Assembly: GCF_018873765.1 (NCBI RefSeq)
Contig: NC_057925.1
Location: 4,599,568-4,663,567, forward strand
Source of the DNA: Telopea speciosissima
Taxonomy: Eukaryota; Streptophyta; Magnoliopsida; Proteales; Proteaceae
Length of the DNA stretch: 64,000 bases
Direction: 5' to 3'
Shown here: positions 57,533 through 64,000 of the stretch, one piece after another
Layout: each line of letters opens with the position of its first letter
Position numbering within the stretch: position 1 is the first letter of the stretch
The notes under the pieces: model-generated
Databases searched by the model: none
The model's input: the letters and a program-made list of their open reading frames with translations, nothing else
Told to the model about the DNA's origin: nothing
Program-made: the position numbers and the translations under genes

Positions 57533-58190
57533 AAATGGGGGAGGGAAAGAAAGAAAGAGAAGATAGGAAGGAAATCAGAATTGCAGGGGGAAAAGAGAAG
57601 AAGAGGGGGGGGGGAGAGAGGAAAGACTTAAAGAAAGAAGAAGATTCCAACGATTCTGCACTTTTTATTTACTGTTCTCTGTTCTACCTATTCTGTAGGC
57701 TATTTACATATTTAAACAGCAAAATAAAGGGGAGGTTACAAGTATGGGGAGGGAAATAAGGTTGCTGTCCAAATTTGGACAGTAATCCAAAACCGTGGAG
57801 GGAAAGAGTGGATGGAAAGAATAGGGGAGGAAGTTACAACTTACAACCAAAACAGTTTTGTAACTTCTAAAAAGAAAACAGAAAAAAAACACTGCCTGCA
57901 GAAAAAAACTACCTATTTAAAATTCAAAATATCTAGCAACACAAGACTTAAAAGAAGGAAATAAAATCAAATCAAAGATCTTCATATGCTGATGTGGATG
58001 GCTGCTGACATGGCTACTGATGTGGACGGCTGATGTGGCTGCTGATGTGGCATGAGATGCTGACATGGCAAGGTGCTGATATGTCATTCCTGATGGTGTG
58101 ATCTTCTCTTTCTTTGGTATTCCTTGAAGGGTTGACCAGATTGTGTTGGAAAAATGCCCTCATCAAGCAGCCCCCAAATGTCCTGCATCA
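57533..58190 (-). repeat. 5' LTR of J
   Basis: 658 bp uninterrupted copy. It contains G and GA runs near 57600-57620 and the GACATGGC / GATGTGGC cluster near 57995-58080. Confidence 0.82.
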
Positions 58191-58195
58191 CCCAT

Positions 58196-58709
58196 CCAAT
58201 CAAGCAGAGCTAACAGGGAATGAAGGGAAGTCATTATGAGTTCCACGACCCGATGGATGCAGTAGAATCAGCCGATATAGTTACCACTCAGGTTAATGAT
58301 AGAGGTAAATCGAGAGATGAGGCCTTGAAGTGATCGAAAAGCAACACAAAGGACCAACGAAAAGGTCGAAAAAGGGATCAAAACCCTGAAAAAGACTATT
58401 CAGGCCTCAAAACCTTGCAAAAAGTCGATCTACCCCAAAACCCTGAAAAAGTCAATCTCATACCCTGAAGAAAAGGTGTTTTTCATATATGGGTCTCTCA
58501 AATCAATATTTGAGGGAGATCTGAGAACCCAATGAGAGAGAGGAAGATCCTTGATGGTCTAGGATAGACCTTCGAAGAATAGAAGCTGAAACCAAGAGAA
58601 AAAAGGTGTTGGGAGAAGTCGGAGAAGAGAGGCTAAGAGATGGAACCGAGAGTGGAAAAGAGGGAGAGAGTTGGTGGAGGCTAGGGCTGGGATCCCGAGG
58701 TGGATCTCA
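58196..58709 (-). other. E 5' leader and start of gag
   Basis: Lies between J and the E primer site. On the minus strand it begins after TGGTATCAGAGC with a leader rich in AACCCTG/CAGGG words, and should hold the gag start. No intact frame is visible. Confidence 0.6.
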
Positions 58710-58721
58710 GCTCTGATACCA
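58710..58721 (-). other. Primer-binding site of E
   Basis: GCTCTGATACCA on the plus strand, that is TGGTATCAGAGC read with the element: the copia site for initiator tRNA-Met. It adjoins the 5' LTR edge. Confidence 0.9.
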
Positions 58722-59872
58722 TGTTTGATTGAGAGGAATGATTGAGCTGCTAATATGACAGTCCTATTCTATTTCTAATAAGTGATATACAGGGACAAGC
58801 AAGGAATTAAGTATTGGTCCGTATCATATCGTATCGTATCGGCCAATACGTCTCGGTATCGGTCGGTGTCGATACGATACAGACCGATACATCTCTATTT
58901 TTTTTTAAAATAAACTGTCGACTGTATCGATATGTATCGACCGATACATATCAATACGATATGATACGGTCGATATGTATCGATACAGCCGAGATGTCCT
59001 TTTTTCATTTTTTTACTATTTTTTAGCGTATCGGTACATATCGATATGTATCGGTACATATCGATATGTATCGGTTGATACATATCGATACGTACCGATA
59101 CATATCGATACGTCTCGATATGTCTCGACCCAATTAAGAAAAACATGGGTTTTGTTCATTCTTACCTGCAGAACACGAAACAGAGAGCTTCCAGCGGAAA
59201 AAAACACAGTCCAGCCTTGGGAAAAACCCCAAAATCCATGTTCAAACCCGTTTTTTCGACCAGATTTTTTTAGGGCTTCGACTCCTTGGTCAAAAACGAT
59301 TCTAAAGGAGGTGGAATCAGAACATTTTCTGCATCCAACAACCCACATTCGAAATCAAAAGGTGTTCTTGAAGGGAAAGTAGGTTTTTTGAAAAAAAACT
59401 TGATTTTTTATTCAAATATTTGATTTTTGGTCTTTTTTTTGCTATGATTCATAGAGAATAGGTTATACTAACTTAGTATTGCATCCAATAAATGATTTTT
59501 TTTTTCCTTTTCTTCCAAAAATTAAAGCATATGCTAATGTATATAATTTATAACAATTTCAAAGTGCCGCACTTGTCTGGTTATACATTATTCACAATTC
59601 TTAGTGTATATGCATGATATATGACATAAATTACTTGTTTATATTTTTTGTGTCCAAAAGTGTATTTCCATGTGTATTTTGATTATTTTCATGCGTTTCT
59701 ACACCGATCGATACGTATCTCCGATACGCTACGATACAATATGATATATCTCTTAAAATCGCCCGACCGATACGATACCCGATACCAATACTTTAAACCT
59801 TGGGTACAAGTACATCAATGCCCCTATGGACAGATTTACCTTTATACACTTATTACACCCGATATTACAACA
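58722..59872 (-). repeat. 5' LTR of E, split by a hAT-like element
   Basis: LTR parts are 58722-58799 and 59811-59872, interrupted by 58800-59802 and its target duplication. About 86% identical to the rejoined 3' LTR. Confidence 0.85.
58800..59802. mobile_element. hAT-like non-autonomous element with palindromic core
   Basis: 1,003 bp. The ends CAAGGAATTAAGTATTGG and CCAATACTTTAAACCTTG are inverted, and the inversion continues over GTATCGTATCGG / CCGATACGATACCC. Flanks GGGACAAG (58792-58799) and GGTACAAG (59803-59810) are an 8-bp duplication with one mismatch, as for hAT elements. A dense GATACATATCG array occupies about 59025-59130. The middle (59160-59390) is unique sequence with no transposase I can recognise. 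Confidence 0.8.
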
Positions 59873-59877
59873 TCTTC

Positions 59878-61060
59878 AACAAGAAGAGAAACAAATAATC
59901 TTCACGAGGAAGATAAAGGCAAAAATATTATTAAGAAGAATGGTAGATAATGGAACTTCTACCGGCACCACTATGTTATCCCCCTCATGTGTTGCACTAC
60001 ACGTGGACAAATAATCCAGGAGATTAAAACAAAGAACTTTTGCAGTCCCAATATTGTCGTAATGACCAACACCAACTCAAATAAACCTTACCATATCAAA
60101 GGATAATGAACACCAAGAAAACCAGCAGTGGCAGAGCAATACCAGGCTAGAATATCCAATCACAGAGAAAAGGGGCGTACCCAGTAGACAGGGCTCCCTC
60201 CGTTGCGGTATCTGGGGAGGGTCATAATGTATGCAGCCTTAACCCATAGCAGAGAGTTTGTTTCCCAACTCGAACCGCAACCACTAGATCACAATGCAGC
60301 AACCTTACCGTTGCGCCAAGGCCCGCCCTGTTCCAATCACAGAGAAGTAATATCAAATCTGATCACACATATATTACTAACAACAGTTGATAAAAGAAAT
60401 AGCCTCCAATGATATTGCAGACAGCAATCGGATCATGTCGCAGCTTTGCAAACAGTAGAAGATATCCACAAGGTTTGGCAGAAATCCAATGGTAGATCAG
60501 CAAAGAGAAGTCTGATATATCAGCAACTATAATCAACAATAAGCAGAATACCATTTATAGACCAAAGAATAAATCCTACTCAGCAACCGCAGGGCAAGTA
60601 TAGTGACTGAAACTACAACCAGCAACGACCCCAGGGAGAGAACCTCCAATATAGCAACGCCGCAGAGAAGAATCAAGATATCTTAACAACCAGCACTCTA
60701 ATCAAGCTAAAAACCTAGTCGAGTGCCAATACAAAACAAGTAATAATTCATGAAATTTTCAGGAAAATCCAAGGGCTAGATAGCCCTGTGTGACCCTTTC
60801 CTAGAGTGATTAGGAATGAATCAAAAACAACAACTAATGGACTTTTATGCTGATCAGATCACAGAATTTAAAAGAAAACTCCAATCCAAGTTTGTATTGA
60901 ACAGATCAGCTCCAAAGATTCAATCATATTTGCACAAGAACAGTTTTTTACCAAAACTTTGAATTTTTCACTAAGAGAAAGTAGAACAAAAAATCAGTGA
61001 ATAGTCATTCACTAAAGCAAGAAAAAATGAAAAAACAGTGACATCAGTTGTGCCAAATAA
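59878..61060. other. Non-coding, probable LARD-like element, right part
   Basis: A-rich, stop-dense DNA resembling 26857-27438 in style (AATCTTCA, AAGAAGA, CAGCAA words). It carries an Au SINE. No gene supported. The 5' LTR expected for such an element was not found. Confidence 0.4.
60170..60331 (-). mobile_element. Au SINE, minus strand, 15-bp target duplication
   Basis: Read on the minus strand it begins GGGCGGGCCTTGGCGCAACG and continues with GGTAAGGTTGCTGCATTGTG, a B box GGTTCGAGT, and ends CTACTGGGTACGCCCC. The perfect 15-bp duplication TCCAATCACAGAGAA flanks it (60155-60169 and 60332-60346). Same family as 4958-5124, with some differences in the middle. Confidence 0.92.
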
Positions 61061-62744
61061 GGTTATCTCACCCATCTTTGGAAGCTGGATACCTATACAC
61101 CATATAAGCTACTATCTATCTTGTATCTGGACATTCCATGAGTGGTCCACATCAAGTAACACAAGCTTGGAATCTCCAAATGTGAGGCATCCAAGAATCC
61201 TCCTCCTCTCACACCAAATGTCCCAAACTATCGCATGAGGGGTCGATTTCGAAAGAATATGACATTAACGCCCAAAAGCATCTCTACGCCAAAGTGGAAG
61301 GGATTTAGGGGTGGGGGTTGGGGCAGGTGAACAATTGGGTCAAACATGAAGCAGTATTTACATTTGAAATAACTTGTGCACATAATAAGAGGTAAACTCA
61401 TGTCCTGGAAGCTTTAGGAAAATTAGAACCCTGAACTCATTTTACGGATATAGACCTCATGAGAGAGGAACATATCTTATACATGGGTGATATTTGATTA
61501 AAATAGCTGGACAATTCTGTTGAAGGATAATAAAATTCACAAAGCCTAGACTTTTTAAACTTTAAACATCAGAGTTTTAGGTCCACATTTCAAGTTGCAA
61601 CTAATTGAACATGAGTTTTAGGTCCACACTTCAAGTTGCAAATACTTGAAGTTGATTTACCTACGTGTTTGCTAAACCCATTGTCTTATACAAGACAAGA
61701 TGTCTTTTATGGAGATTAAACAGCAAGAATCAGAGTCAATACCAAAAAACTGAAGTCTGTAAATATTGTTTTCAGATGAGTTTTTAACTCTGAAATGAAA
61801 AAGAAATCCCAATCTATTGGCAGTTCCTTGAAATTTAATCCAAAATGCTATTAGTTTATAGTTTCTGTAGAATTTAACTGCAACAGGATGAAACCTCATC
61901 ATGATAAAATTAGAAAAACATTACCTAAAATCAGATTAGATTCTAGATTTTAGACTTTTTGAAATATATCAAGTTTAAATCTTCCTTCAGCTGCTACTGT
62001 GAAACTGTCAAATTGAGCTACTGATTTCAGCTCTGTTTAAGCCTCTTTATTGTTCCCTCACAATATGAATGAAATTCAAATAAGACTCCGTAAATTCCTC
62101 TTTTTATCATGTATGAGTCAAGGACCTCTATTAAAACCCACTTGATTTTCTGCAAACCATAATGAGTTAAATCATGTTACTGAATGAAGTATCCAGTAAG
62201 TCACAGAGCTTCCATGATGACATCTCCCGGCTTGACTTGGTTTGGACAGTACAGAATGAACTATGTAAACATAATTGCAGGTTTGCTGGACGGTACAGAA
62301 TGAACTATGTAAACATAATTGCAGGTTTGCTACCAGTTAATCTGCTTCTTTAGTTCCCACTTCAGATCTGTATCTTACACCTAATTGGGTTTCCCACACA
62401 CCTCAAGTGGAGACAAACATTTAAACAGCCAAAACAGTGGGAGGGCTCATTGAGTCCCGATCTTAAACCCACATACTGGAACTGCAATACCAACCCAAAG
62501 GAGTTGATGTTAATCCCCAACATTAAAATGTGGGTGTGTGTGTGTGTGTTCTGGGAACCATATCAACTGATTACTTAGAGCATACCCAAACAACAGAGAA
62601 AGGGCAAGCAATCAAGGAAAAAAGGAACCCACTAGAAGAGAATCAGAGATGGTGCGGGAGAAGCATAGAATTGATTAATGCTAAACTTGAAAAGGAAATT
62701 TCGTCTTGAAACTTGAAAGCAATAGAACTTGGAGTCAGAATTAC
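61061..62744. other. Intergenic, nothing coding recognised
   Basis: AT-rich DNA with a 44-bp tandem repeat (62244-62331) and a short GT run near 62530-62549. If the exon-like block at 62745-62990 is real, part of this is its first intron. Confidence 0.45.
62244..62331. repeat. 44-bp tandem duplication
   Basis: Units 62244-62287 and 62288-62331 begin GGACAGTACAGAATGAAC and GGACGGTACAGAATGAAC. A single difference is visible. Confidence 0.92.
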
Positions 62745-62990
62745 CTTCATCCTTCTTAGGGCTGATGCTAGAGAACCGGCAAAGGTATTCAAGTTGTCAC
62801 AGATACCCTGATTTACAACTCCAATCAGACTACCATCGAACGAGCAGGTGTCTGTTTCTCATTTCTCACTTCTCAGTAGCTCCGCCCTTCACTCTCTTCT
62901 CTCTTGTCAGTTTTCACTGCCTTGTGCTAACCGCTTCCGTGGCTTGCTGCTCTAACGAATCATCAGTTAAAAGTCGTAACGTTCAATCAC
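62745..62990 (-). other. Possible untranslated first exon, divergent from PPR gene
   Basis: The minus strand shows a CT/GA-rich leader-like stretch ending GGATGAAG/GTAATT, a good donor site. ATGs inside open only very short frames. It lies head-to-head with the PPR gene about 140 bp away, so a shared promoter near 62990-63127 is possible. No downstream exon was identified. Confidence 0.25.
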
Positions 62991-63127
62991 GGTTTCCATG
63001 GCTTCATAAGTGAACGGTTGACGGTTTGAGCCTTTGAGGCTAGGAACTTCCCAGCTACCACAGCTAAAACCAGGACTTGGAATTGCGGTTTCCCTTTTCA
63101 GATGACGAATGAAATGGTGACATAGAA

Positions 63128-64000
63128 ATGGAATTGCCAACACATATACCCTCACAGTGGCCAACGCAACCCACCCCTACTAGCATGCTTGAAAAGCCTT
63201 TTATGTTTCTGACTCTAAAACAGCTAAACCAAATTCGTGCCCACATCATCAAATCCTCAAAGCCCAACCTCTTAAATTCCTTGTTGAGATCACTAGCACA
63301 AGCCAACGCCTCACACGATGCCCTTCTCCTATACAATCAGATGCTCTATGGACCAACCTCACACGACCATTTCACATACACCTACGCCCTCAAGGCCTGT
63401 TCACTACTGCACGCCGTTCCCAAGGGCCATGAGATCCATGCCCGCATCATTACATCCGGCCATCACTCGGACATATTCATCCAAAACACCTTACTCAATA
63501 TGTATGTTGATTTCTGCGACATTATCAGTGCTCGCCGGATATTCGACGCTATCTCTGAACCAGACGTTGTGTCATGGACTTCGATGATATCAGGGCTCGC
63601 AAAGAGTGGGTTCGAAGAGGAAGCTTTGATGGTCCTCGTTTCAATGGATGTAAAGCCTAATTCCATGACCCTTGTTTGTCTTCTATCAGCTTGTGCCAGG
63701 TTGAGAGCCCTAGACAAAGGGAAAGCAATCCATGCTTACTGTTTGAAGAACTTGAATGGGGATAACATTATCGTGGACAACGCAATATTAGAGTTATATG
63801 TAAAATGTGGGTCTTTGATACCTGCGCAGCTCCTGTTTGAAACAATGCGTAACAGAGATGTGGTGTCCTGGACTACCATAGTGTGTGGCTATGCGCAAAA
63901 TGGATTTTGCCAGAAGGCCATTACCGTTTTCAGAAAGATGGCACGTGAAGGAGAAGTCGAGCCCAATGAAGCCACTATAGTGAGCGTCTTCTCCGCTTGT
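63128..64000 (+). CDS. PPR protein, PLS class (3' end outside window)
   Basis: An open frame of 291 codons from ATG 63128 to the window edge, with an in-frame TGA at 63110-63112 just before it. A second in-frame ATG at 63185 (MLEKPFMFLTLKQLNQIRAH) is an alternative start. Motifs are those of PLS-type PPR proteins: IHARIITSGHHSDIFIQNTL, LNMYVDFCDIISARRIFDAI, EPDVVSWTSMISGLAKSGFE, DKGKAIHAYCL, DVVSWTTIVCGYAQNGFCQK, and VEPNEATIVSVFSAC at the edge. Such proteins act on RNA in mitochondria or plastids; the target is unknown. No E or DYW domain is seen because the gene continues beyond 64000. I do not recognise the specific orthologue. Confidence 0.88.
   Translation, partial: MELPTHIPSQWPTQPTPTSMLEKPFMFLTLKQLNQIRAHIIKSSKPNLLNSLLRSLAQANASHDALLLYNQMLYGPTSHDHFTYTYALKACSLLHAVPKGHEIHARIITSGHHSDIFIQNTLLNMYVDFCDIISARRIFDAISEPDVVSWTSMISGLAKSGFEEEALMVLVSMDVKPNSMTLVCLLSACARLRALDKGKAIHAYCLKNLNGDNIIVDNAILELYVKCGSLIPAQLLFETMRNRDVVSWTTIVCGYAQNGFCQKAITVFRKMAREGEVEPNEATIVSVFSAC

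Larger units (their letters stand above)
51004..58190 (-). mobile_element. LTR element J, inserted in E gag, internally deleted
   Basis: Two long direct repeats flank a short interior: left 51004-51491 plus 57102-57273 (660 bp, split by H) and right 57533-58190 (658 bp). CCCAT flanks the whole (50999-51003 and 58191-58195), and joining the flanks restores the E gag reading ATGGGAGCAACTAC. On the minus strand the LTR starts TGATGCAGGACATTTGG, preceded at the left copy by a purine-rich AAAGCAAGGGAGAGT. The interior is only about 259 bp (57274-57532), with one possible gypsy-like coding remnant. J is therefore a deleted or LARD/TRIM-like element. The LTR ends are not a clean TG...CA on the far side. 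Confidence 0.8.
27444..59872 (-). mobile_element. Copia element E, outermost shell of the nest
   Basis: Minus-strand element. The 5' LTR is at the right (58722-58799 plus 59811-59872; 140 bp) and the 3' LTR at the left (27444-27548 plus 35928-35963; 141 bp). Each LTR is split by a later insertion. The primer-site complement GCTCTGATACCA is at 58710-58721 and the purine tract at 35964-35975. Flanks TCTTT (27439-27443) and TCTTC (59873-59877) form a 5-bp duplication with one mismatch. Removing C, F, J and the hAT-like element leaves an ordinary copia element of about 5 kb. Its LTRs differ at about 19 of 140 sites, making it the oldest layer. Confidence 0.88.

Noticed and set aside
59016-59130. 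CRISPR-like array of short repeats
   Set aside because: Repeats are imperfect, self-complementary and without unique spacers; plant nuclear transposon context.
58814-59348. Tyr/Arg/Ile-rich frames on both strands
   Set aside because: Produced by the GATACATATCG array of the hAT-like element.
60203-60412. 69-codon plus-strand frame
   Set aside because: Antisense of the second Au SINE.

Overview
The window is nuclear DNA from a flowering plant. The evidence is plant-type PPR genes at both ends, an R2R3-MYB gene of the secondary-wall MYB46/MYB83 group, a plant tRNA-Ser, two Au-type SINEs, and a very high load of Ty1/copia elements and MITEs. I cannot name the species. Nothing bacterial, viral or CRISPR-like is present.

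Layout. 1-1.3 kb: 5' two-thirds of a minus-strand PPR gene that resembles Arabidopsis MEF1. 1.3-7.5 kb: AT-rich intergenic DNA with a tRNA-Ser(GCT), an Au SINE with a 17-bp target duplication, and small foldback elements. 7.6-9.4 kb: complete two-exon MYB46-like gene (minus), with Tourist-like MITEs in its intron. 10.4-15 kb: five copies of one short inverted-repeat family, most with clear 9-bp target duplications (Mutator-like). 16.5-17.3 kb and 25.2-26.1 kb: a diverged duplicated segment, each copy with a different insertion of a second MITE family. 19.2-24.3 kb: a decayed minus-strand copia element (A) with a Harbinger-like MITE and a truncated plus-strand copia fragment (B) inside it. 26.4-26.9 kb: a TRIM-like miniature LTR element.

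27.4-59.9 kb is one nest of retrotransposons, resolved here by target-site duplications at almost every junction. The outer copia element E (minus; LTRs about 140 bp) received C (plus) in its 3' LTR, F (plus) in its reverse-transcriptase/RNase H region, J (minus) in gag, and a 1-kb hAT-like element in its 5' LTR. C received D, an odd 3-kb insertion whose two 403-bp LTR-like arms are inverted relative to each other. F received K (minus), and J received H (plus). LTR divergence falls with depth: about 86% identity in E, 91% in F, and 98-99% in C and K. All gag-pol frames are broken by stops, frameshifts or insertions, so none encodes an intact polyprotein. The copia order gag-protease-integrase-RT-RNase H can still be followed in each.

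60-64 kb: a second Au SINE, non-coding DNA with a 44-bp tandem repeat, a possible minus-strand untranslated first exon, and the 5' part of another PPR gene (plus) running off the end.

The cellular genes are independent: two organelle RNA-processing type PPR proteins, one transcription factor, one tRNA. No operon-like relation exists. The most unusual items are the nest and the inverted-LTR insertion D.
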